From Nocardia sp. NBC_00508 (GTDB lineage Bacteria > Actinomycetota > Actinomycetes > Mycobacteriales > Mycobacteriaceae), in contig NZ_CP107852.1 in the NCBI RefSeq assembly GCF_036346875.1, positions 6,696,001 to 6,760,000 on the forward strand: a stretch of DNA of 64,000 bases. The letters run 5' to 3'. A model generated the notes under the pieces. That model had not been told where the DNA came from and made no database searches. It saw only the letters and a program-made list of their open reading frames with translations. The position numbers were made by a program, and so were the translations under genes. Below, in pieces: positions 52,901-58,200 of this stretch. Position 1 is the stretch's first letter, and the number at the start of each line of letters is the position of its first letter.

Positions 52901-54487
52901 ACCATTCCTGGCTCGGCCGACTTCGCAGGAGAGTACGACTGGTGGCATGCGGTACGATGCTATTTTCGGATGACTCAGTCGATGTTCGGCCGCCGGCTCG
53001 GAATATCACAGCCGTCGGTTGACGATATCGAGAAGGGTCGCAGGTCTGGCCTGGCCGTCCTGGGAAGGCTTCGAGATGCCTTCGACCTCGCCGAGCCCGT
53101 GGCGTCGGCGGCGCGGCGCTTTCACCCCGCTACCTGGGCGAACAAGGAATCCAGCAAGGCCCGGGCCGAGGCGCAGCGCCTTCTCGCGGAGGGCAACGAG
53201 AACGAAACCACTACGGAGCCGGCAGTTCCTCGGTCTCCGGACGAGCAGCGGTTGGTGGAGTGGTGCCGGGCGCGGCTGGCCGATGAGTCGGGGCAACCCA
53301 AGCAAGGGTTCGCGGAGTACGTCGCGATGCATCAGCTGACCGACAGCCAAGTAGAACGGTGGCTTGCCAAGATCGGCCTCGATCGCAACGATCTCCGCCT
53401 CGCACCGATCGGACAGTTCCCCGAACGCGGCGAAGACAAACCAGCATGGCTGACGGCCCTACGCCGCTACCTGGCAGTCACATCGAGACGAATGGACGAC
53501 CTGACCCACGCACGACCCGGAACATGGGACGCCGCCGAACACGGCGAAATAGAACTGGACCTCATCCATCTGCGAGCACTACTACGCCGTCTCCGCCACG
53601 TCGGCGAGTTCTACACCACAGCAGCACGCCATTACCCCGAACTCCTGACACCAGACGGCAAGCCGAAATACCCCGAAGGCCACCCACTCTTCAACGAATA
53701 CATTCGATTCAAACGCGAATCCAAGAACTTGAGCAGAAAGGAACTCGCCAACTCGGTCGGAAAGTCCGATAGCACGGTAAGTCATTGGGAGAACGGGATA
53801 TACCAACCCCGAAGAACAGAAGTCGATGCTCTCTCCGAGATCCTTTTCGATGAAGTGACGCGCGATGAAGTTGCCGAGAATTTCGACCTGGCCAGGGAAT
53901 CATTGATATTCCCTTCGTTTTCCGTCGCTGAATCGTTGGAAGAATACACAGAGTACTTCCGCAAAGTAAACAGCCTGTCGTTGACGAGTGTGGCGAAAAT
54001 ACTCGGAGTCAATTATGAGCACACTCTTTACCGCCGAAGAGGGGGGGTCCACCAACCAAGTCTCGAAATACACGTACTGAAGGTCTACGATAGAATTCTG
54101 CACCGCGCGGGTCCCTGGAACAATCTCGCCGAGGCATGGGGACACAGATACCGGATGAATCCATTCGGGGAAGCCATTCCCAACTCGGCCGACTACGAAC
54201 AAGATCGAGAGCCTGACTGGTGGCGCGACATACGATTCTATCTTCGGCTGTCCCAGCAGCAGTTCGCCCGCCGACTCGGCGTAAGGGAGGATAGTGTTTT
54301 CGCGGTCGAGGCAGGCCACCTTTCTGGTCTATCCTTCCTGCGGCGGCTTCGGGACGAATTCGACCTGACCATCCCCGTCGCGATGGCAGCACGGCGCTTT
54401 CACCTCGGCACCACTCGCCAGTCGAAAAAATCCGATGATAGAAGGGCCGAGGCGCTCCGTCTCATCGCGGACGGCAACCCGAACTGA
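37061..54487 (+). CDS. Giant 5808-residue WXG100-like multidomain protein with GHKL-ATPase, sigma-like and HTH arrays
   Basis: GTG 37061, coupled to the preceding stop, opens 5808 codons. Order: WXG100-like helical region with hydrophobic, Gly/Ala-rich segments (1-310); Pro/Thr-rich stretch (544-1083); GHKL ATPase (1085-1222); ECF-sigma-like segment (1490-1664); eight LacI-type HTHs with sigma4-like inserts (1700-2345); helical region (2500-2750); two GHKL-like modules (2810-3068); unrecognised region (3087-3587); coiled coil (3724-3957); degenerate ART-like region (3984-4200); a fourth GHKL-like module (4360-4634); second sigma-like region (4744-4930); and a tandem-duplicated C-terminus with about six XRE HTHs (4964-5808). 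The N-terminus resembles polymorphic ESX/CpnT-type proteins, but the payload is transcription-control domains. The last 2 kb is visibly less GC-rich. Function unknown; a membrane- or secretion-linked regulator or effector is my inference. Confidence 0.93.
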   Translation: MVQIPDCFPEWLVELVLGHFPDGDPESERQAADAWSDSANRLVEVVERLEAARERLAQAVEGETGNAIQKQHRQLIADTRAQIDYNNCRARQLYDNANAVEYQQYMIIGIAGVILAQIIIDMAMPPPGSIAAAIVHRAEGRATMQLAQREFLLAMLARMARFSLERPGVVLATKGVFFGAAIGGGVPYVAQRVQIAQGHRETVDWEQVRLGAAAGAVGGFVGVQVARVVAPALMRVGGRVLGTVATGGVGGVSGGVAGGLTAWSLTGGELRGQDFATMVWTGFGSGLASSVGAGVRAARAAAYTGTPVANRATLDTGIPVDSTPSQGKTSEPVSGDGQAPYVSPEMAEVNTFGRDLEGVLRRNIPAGPHPDADFSNSRPRVPGRLRPTSIEELGSMADAEHLEMLKGLDQGGGTASPRKGPDQEPGSPYSQSHSSSPNWPSSLPADSGWWRAWDITQMHSTITTADPPQHGVGGPMSASNRVEPGGTQLRLERTGTDVITDAPITPPDPFGHTAEILVFKDGSSTYIGPPGETRLLLKPEQAAIDTPQHPVASPAPGDTVEPLAAPHKRRLLVDLDFDAESAPSPDQPETGNQPAAQQATDTTPPASSRIGTNSPPTPSKQGPDSTPPAAPPRPAPEPNSAQQTNPLPVSDATNTATRAGTDTKTPAAHTTSPKPESVPSASTHPAPEANNLFAQGHPPSTPDTPPSATHAAIDTNDPAAHTRPPEHPHDPSARAASGCTPETNNPGAQAHPLNALAYTAPATLPGHTPGPDHPAAHATPTPTSPATNTTANPPTTTPPHPIAATAQPGNDDEPPAEPEEFPATPGTIVPDTPRTIVPDPREHNVWENPAERAEHWKRPPGDYVTIPGVSYPLEDEPPANAIPVIPRVPSATPTRLPADSPAFTPSSQDPDDNRANLPGSAQPRPPEVPEPLPGRHPAAPATHLDANPERPDPTPVLPSGYALEPNPETPGSPEKPMAPQGNPDSLEYNPRDTGVPVMGELPRAQRATPKAPVQGNRLIFKAQAAMGGESDDKRKKKPKTPREQLPPPPPEPPQPTPEPPALAPEPAPRPKPGKRSQPSAPLVREEFVVRRAGEAIGAVGDEGERIAAVRDTRQFVRSLPISDDEIETANLLVSETVANALRWTEGKVAVTVTATDTDDTRKIRFTVTDESRVVPERTGMPDWDAERGRGGELVALMSHAYGTTVHEYGKSTWFELHTPHGGGPDFSDADATPDGGRPGAPGAEAESPAGEDQSLSEQTPKVNNATRAIAADQLGNAGDGQPPANNSPEGEHAIDEAGNAMRQAAEAVLADYHARSGPDIPEAERLTSVPHTTLSDLLRNDDPAGETLPDGIRWSEFGLDLDEADDAPRALPESSATASSRRPTPGTPDSQPVPTVGHPDEPVRPAVQPKAAPKQYPGTPDDALDVPPGSVARGDGGQMVLARYTKGLPIEGPLAFHTPPGGSEPEPPPNTQNPMTDGLGRFRKKPEASADTPQELARAARDGDTAAFARLRDHYHDAVRRLVSSITQDSSLAARLTDETFSYAGRRMDRISVDAPGPWFDAIAVARTNQYLQFSRLRTRLASEYGDLDGVSASDPGIRLITEATRSQLWEAMQQPEPAQIRCLELRFYKDRRTGEVATELGIPIDEVNALAAAGLRAAARHLNPQPDVGSDPPPDGAHTAPHTGSAPPTTDTEAAESARVDAERQAAIAEVAGEVGVSHEIVEMVLQGRSAVAEEAVTRVREGAARLGYRDQVTKPDVARAAGISLTTVDKVLGNGRGRVDENIRQWVLTVAAEIGYTGRITRAAVAREAGVGVSTVEKVLRNGPVLTSEAARVVREAAYRHGLLQPPSNRVLPPTGPVSEAGAADVAARVGVSTSKVYRVLRGESGRDPETAARVLETTDEIGFRPQSPGAPALRVVTHSALQSAIEELPPEVADYVRIRYLEGDSPENIATALGSDVDADLLHRSALAYLGAHFSAAFAGDVAVQRFATAVGADVEVNGAVRQATTADVAWLAGTNTDMAARALAGDEVPHALAARVREAVRRLGLRPAASSPESESNVATGLVFEREADAGVGHPGVDILENPAARPKSGDRPQHATVADVAQEAGVNVATAHWVLLGGAVDEPHIPRQVLDAAESVGYSHRPQPNGQPNDKDEHQPVMLPDVAQWAGVTDTQVYAVLGGQIVDPAVARRVWEAVRELFPQRESDTPGHANVIAIPRAVLEHAIGELPERLTAYATLRYLEGYSPAQATAALGLRAEDSQRLGEAAVRRLAEHLRTAFGEDLPEDGRLRRARVEDIAQAVGVNRATVYRVLRGKEVIDPDAARRVWDAVARLGFRPLRGSTDPVPDHPGALTGLIFASNTFDRRLPDSADQHEPEQHVTTADEIPTLSAPLEQPKRAGGGWQPPSGVEPFHDVDRAEALDLPERRQIAQRRPRNLDVWFAADPDIPPGAGAHAFGPQKPPGDNTSAEQSAAEAERVDPLAAVDTGLPVSAKPNDAQAWYKPRWWKKSASGGVSRHDDVAEQIRSHHEALVAEQKAAERALIEQFDLLWVPGELSPALRSMGEYQAGLERYVESWRDTPAPEYVVAERTMVLRDAVLRYHEAGRAVAAAGQLLDTPLASEWTERHTQLMSLVEAATNRVAAASNLRTVVEMVEAARDSGRRPNLSIPNLSVPAHRVETSPYSETLAALRSADYENSLKNYEPWPTLDNAKTVKRHERQYRALQTAVSRYQAANTEFHHRESQIDGFTQLDAVDGGGVRGDEQQPEPGDIQDSSTVPHQLPPAREASEGGQVPGSPTPRDRAASNEITIGREEWELGHLEIRSLLPGHWPNAPHQPLAVRLISALLDDAFRHSRSARIKISVHYADLHCTVTAQGRTLPTPDVPGPQDSWVPELERVAWSWGFALRRKPPGREVSFVLEQDDYLPTQKPDWWAGVHINASSERGPLDLRTGVRIRRDQRQLVAEVRQAIVQLTGAGRSQSLFPELAFSALVDNVFRHTDSDAWVSATMIDRGMVRVEVTDNSQRLPALDPARTVSRGITMVDDTADGWGVELHDRGKTVWFEYNVDRTVANPDSDARADSVARALDDSGDWLDEDVLRSGTAVEVAAWLSRTWQAELVGFDDRPEASRNVARGLNHMVTEYPRFVVQNGAVVTVGKVSGGNGVDVAAHRNDHGQVFIESITVDPRLIGTPSEPGGQKLYASVVGAIGGVLVDVGVGVQRHRGFQYGTGVAVVRERGFQYLFDHYIRSRSERGVDDETAFEEWVRGQLGESVIKPRSPIHLGRRALSKRFDMQRAARAATADVVVNGWDNASDAARTLYRLLFAQLRSDPESLDLPDTAVPEFDRYGWMRRGRDYDNVPDLAAAFTAERGIPVIGADIQGSEMYKVRGFFDGLRAMGDFFPGVEIHAAGFRQMDISVMATPDENSIDGANEIIFNQTYLMEKYPTDYVNGFRFKPRESFDEAGYRFALIMVADAGSAILDDVFPALLTRWHQGRAEGRYGYEKYFGEWLRAQFKTHSRHARYRDDHWSPFRDLHLDERAALAESVIAVVLKSGDPVDGERPKPTDGQRVLYSLLMKHLTPQWNRARHPHGPDSIVDQPTQKTAQTSEVPTTNSHVRSNRTSLQQGTAADQNGRKHRAPRRPAAPPGAVGVPEDPFGDRDRAWNHGRPDPRQVHKLAEVDAVGGGWSRRKQPKPGDTPNTDAVPDDPVDENAWALSRPGRDQPERLDEVRRELADAEARCKHARAQRDDMADLCEVDPADLEQLTRELTYLREELGVPADASPEDVTARLETVIFEKSSTPIKDRSLDDARLLLLAEERYPQLNTVVEQTELFHLWDGHAQRLADVVRAYSLREQARDLLDNMAEGPEELLAGLKPDSPLEQLARKRDEIREELGIPADMEADELSTRLEEIIADASRPADAERADSLLELNTLVQYVTAFHELNTEAQRLDKLAHDHLDGDRDAQPGPAVAEDDAPGTEGHRYGYLRTVSPQRFNASSDDEFKHWAAASELSASALVFETVKAAKAFARNYWNPLVASFDERTLRALRWAKDRASGPFGYAAINAYDPTSVPAGHADHDRVRRVGKAMRLMPLPRDMIVMIPLNLDAVDYANPESLPGARLPIAKYLSAELGTIPSDRLDDSDIGFLLARKGTPALLMEPITATFEVLILGSSCTLTQAYIRADDRRYVYGYLQPPPGRGGGKHKPPSGGGPATALNQNVRESPVETRQLEPGTQSDRRSEHIPDGSTLRSTRTAGTVPDDESTIKRGLTTPWFRKPTPPRAVPPSTSGIVENPWDDRLHLKPARVDELALFNADGSDLSSSGSSEQNRTTSAPVDLPAESPTAGPGTTTPGRPAVTGVPIPAALNYVADETRRLVKAALGSWSEDAAANTASEAAGQLLDHYVNLRARGLDGTTIDGPSIGIILDHVWGDTEVSTSDRRILFEIPEAGAGPPIIRKAAREGQPLQQLAPIHGSDQLRLRDAATVHGDPELHAEMRGVNIKPGMHTGLAAGLGRAAAHILMENFWPDEIKTTVNTIVEEMILHGIEPGARATLLLTLVMVHNGNEQAEILRIGLRVWGTGEPPTPPINTLHKPDLARYGLRAMDTGTATNSDSYDIWAVLELDTAIAAASTEGGPQQPATNTTGRRLTPWSASRTPGRGWRPPATEIAFHAADRNGPEAGAFGNRGPRPDEVVRRRDGLEWAQGDAADSNKPKATSGAPAPAAPGKRSEDRTATGKVTGPGEAPDGQLRQLLQRHVAQGHPEQATDLVQRHIGNTVFGWVLARVGEQQTAREITDQACSRLVDSLTRLGDRSIEQAITVITRTLMAEHRVFDEFRKRIRDAYIAGVGVEEVDPVAQALATVPKSTLLKLIQEALHPRQQQRIRQMWPTHRDPQPRRFVPSENAGENLELWAAIRRLATAVAPEHAARPQTTQAELPHPSPAPTPIESGELPNLSPAADRLRVPQSREEQWFAEWCQARLIGQPGQPRIGLEKFVQMFRLTGSQVQLWLAKLGLDKNDSRLAPIGHFPTPDASPTTWLPTIRGYLGVTSRRMDELIDAPPGTWNLAEHGETELDLPQVRALLRRIPDARETYIDAARLYPGLLTPEGVPAYPEGYPGIAGYIRFRRTHNNLSLQEIANLFGKPKSTIYRWENEIRQPTTENVTAFNKALPSRYVVTPDELAENFTHLRRESLIFPSLRATESFGDYSRHLRHVNNLTTGDAARIFDVDISTIIDQEAGRSRPSDETDMLNIWDRVLHLAGPWNDLADAWGYSYRMNPNGETIPGSADFAGEYDWWHAVRCYFRMTQSMFGRRLGISQPSVDDIEKGRRSGLAVLGRLRDAFDLAEPVASAARRFHPATWANKESSKARAEAQRLLAEGNENETTTEPAVPRSPDEQRLVEWCRARLADESGQPKQGFAEYVAMHQLTDSQVERWLAKIGLDRNDLRLAPIGQFPERGEDKPAWLTALRRYLAVTSRRMDDLTHARPGTWDAAEHGEIELDLIHLRALLRRLRHVGEFYTTAARHYPELLTPDGKPKYPEGHPLFNEYIRFKRESKNLSRKELANSVGKSDSTVSHWENGIYQPRRTEVDALSEILFDEVTRDEVAENFDLARESLIFPSFSVAESLEEYTEYFRKVNSLSLTSVAKILGVNYEHTLYRRRGGVHQPSLEIHVLKVYDRILHRAGPWNNLAEAWGHRYRMNPFGEAIPNSADYEQDREPDWWRDIRFYLRLSQQQFARRLGVREDSVFAVEAGHLSGLSFLRRLRDEFDLTIPVAMAARRFHLGTTRQSKKSDDRRAEALRLIADGNPN
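38690..40310 (+). other. Giant protein: Pro/Thr/Ala-rich low-complexity stretch
   Basis: Residues about 544-1083, dominated by Pro, Thr, Ala, Asn and His (for example TPDTPPSATHAAIDTNDPAA) and C-rich at the DNA level. It is probably an extended tether between the membrane-associated N-terminus and the globular modules, common in cell-surface or secreted actinobacterial proteins. Confidence 0.8.
40314..40725 (+). other. Giant protein: GHKL (anti-sigma RsbW-type) ATPase module 1
   Basis: Residues about 1085-1222. ANLLVSETVANALRWTEG is the N-box (Glu and Asn present), RFTVTDESRVVP the G1 Asp box, and GRGGELVALMSHAYGT the G2 loop, ending STWFEL as in actinobacterial HATPase_c_2 anti-sigma kinases. 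The ATP-binding residues look intact. Confidence 0.85.
41530..42050 (+). other. Giant protein: ECF-sigma-like segment
   Basis: Residues about 1490-1664. ARAARDGDTAAFARLRDHYH resembles sigma region 2.1. IRCLELRFYKDRRTGEVATE plus LGIPIDEVNALAAAGLRAAA resembles sigma region 4 with its HTH. The segment is divergent, and core-RNA-polymerase binding cannot be judged by eye. Confidence 0.7.
42160..44090 (+). other. Giant protein: array of eight LacI-type HTH modules with sigma4-like inserts
   Basis: Residues about 1700-2345. Headpieces of the form DVAxxAGVSxxTVxxVL...RVxxAxxxLGYRP occur at about 42182, 42319, 42463, 42640, 43077, 43360, 43546 and 43945 (for example VARAAGISLTTVDKVL, VAQAVGVNRATVYRVL-like). 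Between them, two related inserts (about 42830-43010 and 43730-43910; LPPEVADYVRIRYLEG, LPERLTAYATLRYLEG) look like sigma region 4. LacI proteins normally carry a single headpiece, so eight in series is exceptional. Confidence 0.85.
45488..46260 (+). other. Giant protein: paired GHKL-like ATPase modules 2 and 3
   Basis: Residues about 2810-3068. Module 2 has RLISALLDDAFRHSRSARIK, where the N-box Asn appears to be Asp, and ends EVSFVLEQ. Module 3 has LAFSALVDNVFRHTDSDAWV, RVEVTDNSQRLP and KTVWFEY, closer to a functional ATP site. The pairing of one degenerate and one better-preserved copy is visible directly. Confidence 0.75.
46320..47820 (+). other. Giant protein: unrecognised globular region
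   Basis: Residues about 3087-3587. Low in Pro and rich in aromatic residues (VVRERGFQYLFDHYIRSRSE, GFRQMDISVMATPDENSIDG, GYGYEKYFGEWLRAQF-like). It includes a repeated half (EWVRGQLGES / EWLRAQFKTH, and TLYRLLFAQL / VLYSLLMKHL), so it may be an internal duplication. I do not recognise the fold; effector or toxin activity is possible but unsupported. Confidence 0.6.
48230..48930 (+). other. Giant protein: coiled-coil region with internal repeat
   Basis: Residues about 3724-3957, highly charged and helical. REELGVPADASPEDVTARLE recurs as REELGIPADMEADELSTRLE, and LNTVVEQTELFHLWDGHAQR as LNTLVQYVTAFHELNTEAQR, so the coil is a tandem duplication of about 120 residues. Confidence 0.8.
49010..49660 (+). 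other. Giant protein: degenerate ADP-ribosyltransferase-like region
   Basis: Residues about 3984-4200. KAFARNYWNPLVASFDERTL followed by ALRWAKDRASGPFGYAAINA has the helix-then-YxxIN pattern of ADP-ribosyltransferase exoenzymes, and ATFEVLILGSSCTLTQAYI matches the ExE-L-L-GT strand. The NAD-binding Arg position reads IVMIPLN, and the first Glu of ExE is Thr. If the fold is right, the active site has decayed. Confidence 0.4.
50140..50960 (+). other. Giant protein: GHKL-like module 4
   Basis: Residues about 4360-4634. EAAGQLLDHYVNLRARGLDG and TTVNTIVEEMILHGIEPGAR resemble N-box-containing helices, and YDIWAVLELDT the closing strand. The match is weaker than for module 1, and the G1/G2 loops are hard to place. 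Confidence 0.5.
51290..51850 (+). other. Giant protein: second sigma-like region
   Basis: Residues about 4744-4930. RQLLQRHVAQGHPEQATDLV, VGEQQTAREITDQACSRLVD and ITVITRTLMAEHRVFDEFRK parallel the helical layout of the ECF-like segment at 41530-42050 (arginine-rich, with a DQACSRL helix in the position of the earlier DETFSYA). Divergent, so confidence is moderate. Confidence 0.5.
51950..54487 (+). other. Giant protein: C-terminal tandem duplication with XRE-type HTHs
   Basis: Two about 420-residue repeats: 51950-53220 and 53224-54487. Each starts EEQWFAEWCQARL / DEQRLVEWCRARL and has WLAKLGLDKNDSRLAPIG / WLAKIGLDRNDLRLAPIG. Each carries three XRE-like HTHs, for example LSLQEIANLFGKPKSTIYRW and LSRKELANSVGKSDSTVSHW, then MTQSMFGRRLGISQPSVDDI and LSQQQFARRLGVREDSVFAV. 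The duplicates are clearly diverged. This part is less GC-rich than the rest of the gene. Confidence 0.9.
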
Positions 54488-54940
54488 GCGTCGGCTTGAC
54501 CGCAGCAGGTGTCAACGCCGCCGCCACCTGAGCCAGTGCAATCGAGCGCACACCAAGCGCGCCGGTCCGCCTCAGGAAATGGTGTTGCCGAAGGGATCGT
54601 GTCTTCTGCGGTGTAGTGTTTGTCATGGCAGGAGGCGGCGGGAAAAGGGTTCATCCCCGCCGCCACGACAATGACCTGCGCGGCCAGGTGCTGGCGCCGC
54701 GCCTCGGCGGCGAACACCTCCGCAACATGCGCATCGGGCCGGTAATGCTGAATGGGCAGGCCCTCGATGCCGAATTCCACTGCCATGTGGCGCTTCGCGG
54801 GTTGCGACCGCTCGATGGGTGACACCAGCTCGCAGCGTGTCACGGTCCCATCCGACGCACTTCGGTATCGCTCCACGATGTCTCCGGTGCCGGGTCGACC
54901 AGTTGCGTCACATTGCCGGCGACTGGTTCATCGGGGTGGT
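54488..54940. other. 453-bp region without a supported gene
   Basis: Short frames on both strands overlap around 54600-54880, but none has a convincing ribosome-binding site or recognisable sequence. No hairpin terminator for the giant gene is obvious. Confidence 0.4.
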
Positions 54941-54942
54941 CG

Positions 54943-55230
54943 CATGTTTCTAAAGACCTCCACGGTCAGCGTCGTGGGCCGTGGCGGATGGATCACCCGC
55001 CCCTTGTTGATCAACGAAGCCCTCGGCATCCTCCGTGAGGGCAGCCTCTACGCAGCATGGTCCGGCAACGGAAGCGTGGGAAGCGACCTGGATCGGCTCT
55101 TCGCGACGCCTACCCTTGAGGCCACGAGTGGATGTACAGGTCGTACAACTCTTACGCCAACCTCACGAGCCTCGACGCCCAGTACCGATACTCGGAACAC
55201 GTCGAGTTCTGTACCCTGGTACCCAGGTGA
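54943..55230 (+). pseudogene. Possible decayed gene upstream of the kinase
   Basis: Protein-like sequence is spread over three frames: MFLKTSTVSVVGRGGWITRP then LREGSLYAAWSGNGSVGSDL in one frame from 54952; MYRSYNSYANLTSLDAQYRY then SEHVEF in a second (55132-55230); and VIIWLDSAAADLCRSNFESG in a third. Together they look like one frameshifted small protein. Family unknown. Confidence 0.35.
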
Positions 55231-55234
55231 TCAT

Positions 55235-58200
55235 ATGGCTCGACAGCGCCGCAGCGGACCTATGCCGCTCAAATTTCGAGTCCGGCCTCCGCAGGGCGGG
55301 CCGGGTCGCGGTGACCGGGGGGATCCGAGGGCGAAGTTGGACGAGGCCGCGACCCAGCAGGACCTTCCCACTGGTCTCGCAGCGGAGTTGGCAGCGGAAG
55401 GCTTCGGCGAGGCCGAAGAGATCGGTCGCGGCGGTTTCGGTGTGGTCTACCGCTGCTACGAATACGCCTTGGAACGTCACGTCGCGGTCAAGGTGCTCAT
55501 GTCGGAGGTCCGCGGCGACGAGCGTGAGCAATTCGTCCAGGAGCAGCGCGCGCTGGGACGATTGTCTGGGCATCCGCACATCGTGCAGGTGCTGCAGGTC
55601 GATATCACGGCCACTGGACGGCCGTATATCGTGATGCCATTTTATGCGCGAGGCTCACTGGACACCGTGCTTCGCGCATCGGGTCCGCTGCGCTGGCCAC
55701 TGGTGCTTTCGATCGGGGTGAAGATGGCTGGCGCGTTGGCCGCCGCGCATGCAATCGGAATTGTGCACCGAGACGTGAAGCCTGGCAACATCTTGCTGAC
55801 CGACTACGGCGAACCTCAACTGGCGGACTTCGGAATCGCCAAGTTGGTGGACCAAACAACGACTTCCTCACGAAGAATCCAAGGTACACCCGCCTTCGCG
55901 GCACCAGAGGTGCTATCAGGCGAAACACCCACCTCGGCATCGGACATCTATGGTCTCGGCGCCACCCTGCACTGCCTGCTGACGGGCGGTGCCGCATTCG
56001 CACGCCGTACCGGCGAACCGCTCGTGGCCCAGCTCGCCCGCATTGCCACCGGTGCCGCACCAAGCCTGCGTGACCAGCACATACCGCTTGCCGTCTGCGA
56101 GGCAGTCGAAGCGGCGATGGCACCGAGACCGAAGGATCGACCGGCTTCGGTGATCGAGCTCGGCGAACGACTGCGGCAGGCACAACACGATTCTGGGCAG
56201 GCAGTGGATGGTATCGCCCTACCATCGAATGTCGATGAAATCGCCGTAACTTCCGCGTCGACCACCTCGTCGCGGCTGCGGACTCCCAGCCCCCTGCCAT
56301 CTCTCCCGCCGCCGAGCACTGCGGTGAAGTTCCGACCGCCATCGGCTACCGGCACCATGATCGAGCGGACCCGCCTGGTGGAAATGCTGCGTCGCGGTAA
56401 GGACCGGCAGCTGACACTGATCCACGGCCCCGCCGGATTCGGAAAAACCACCCTCGCTGCACAATGGGCCCGGGATGTGGAATCTGAAGGAATGTCCGTG
56501 GCATGGCTTACCGCCGATTCGGACGATGACAACGTCGTCTGGTTTCTGTCCCACCTGGTCGAAGCCATCCGCCGCGCACGCCCGGAATTGGCGCGGGAAC
56601 TGGGCACTCTGCTCGAAGAGAGAGCGTCCGACTCAACAAGGTACGTATTATCCTCGTTAATCGATGAAATCCATTCCAGCGACAGGGCTATGCTGATATT
56701 CATCGACGACTGGCATCAAGTCAAGAGCACAAGCACCCACGCAGCCATCGATTACCTTCTCGAAAACGGCTGTCATCACGTCAGCTTGGTGATTGCCAGC
56801 CGAACACGGACAGGCCTTCCGCTGAGCACAATGCGTGTACGCGACGAACTGGTCGAGATCGACGCCTCAGAATTGCGTTTCGATGTCTCGGAGGCCAACG
56901 CCTTCCTGGTGGAAGCCAACGCCCTGCCGCTCACGGCCCATGATGTCAGCCGGCTGCAGGACTCGACCGAGGGGTGGCCCGCCGCGCTTCAGTTGGCGTC
57001 GCTGTCGCTGCGACAGTACGACGATCCGGCCACATTCATCGATCACCTCACCGGCCGTCATCGCGCTGTTGCGGCATACCTCGCGGAGAATGTCCTCTCC
57101 TCCCTGGAGCCGTCGATGCTTGACTTCCTTATGGCCACCGCAATCACCGACAGGGTATGCGCGGATCTGGCGACCCGGCTCTCCGACTGCTCGGACAGCC
57201 AGGATTTGCTGGAAGAGATAGCAGATCGGAATCTATTCTTGCGCTGCCTGGATGAGGAGGCAGAATGGTTCCGGTACCACCGGCTGTTCGCAGATTATTT
57301 GCAACGTAGGCTCGTCCGAAGTGACCCTGGACGGCTCGCACATCTGCACCACCGGGCAGCCGAATGGTTCGCCGAACACGACACTCTCACCGCCGCAGTC
57401 GATCACGCGCTCGCCGCCCGCGAACCCGAATACGCGGTGGAACTGGTTGAGCAGCATGCCATGAATCTGATCGAACGCTTATGCATGGCCACGTTTCTCG
57501 GCCTGATGGCAAAGCTACCTGAGCAGCTGACGGAGTCTCGACCGCGGCTACAGGTCTGCCTGGCATGGGCATATGTCGGACTGCAGCGGCCAGAACGAAT
57601 CCGGATCGCACTCCGTCGCGCGCATATCGCGCTCGATTCCCTTGCGGCACACGGCGATGAGGAAGTCGTCCTTCGCATCGAAGCGGAGGTTGCGGCTGGG
57701 GCCGAGCAATTCATGACCGACCGGTTCACCAGCCTATCCAAGTTGTTGGAAGAGCATCTGGAGCAAGCGCCGACCCCATTCATCGCCACCGGCACGGCGA
57801 ATCTCGCCTCCATTGATGCCCTCAACCGCTTCGACTTTTCCGGCGCCCGGCGTTGGCAAGAGTGGGCGAAGCCCTATCACAGTCGATGCAAAGGCCCCTT
57901 CGGTGTGATGGAAGGCCACTGCATCGCGGGCCTGGCAGCATCCGAACAACTCGACCTCGTCCGCGCGGAGCAACATTTTGAAGCGGCGATCGCCCTGGCG
58001 CGTCCGAGCGGCTCGCAAACCTACGGCTCGCTGCTGTCCGGTGTGTTGCTTGGCGCCCTCCGGTACGAACAGGGAAACTTCGATGACGCGGAGGAACTGC
58101 TCGATGCTGGTGCTGAACTCGGTCGCTACGGCGGCGCCGTCTGGTTCCAGCTGGCCACATTCGGAATCGGAGCACGGATCAAGGCGCTGCGCGGCGATAT

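Noticed and set aside
54752..55234. N-terminal extension of the kinase gene up to 54752
   Set aside because: The extension has frameshift-like composition and no ribosome-binding site, whereas ATG 55235 has AGGTG at the right distance and gives a normal kinase N-terminus.
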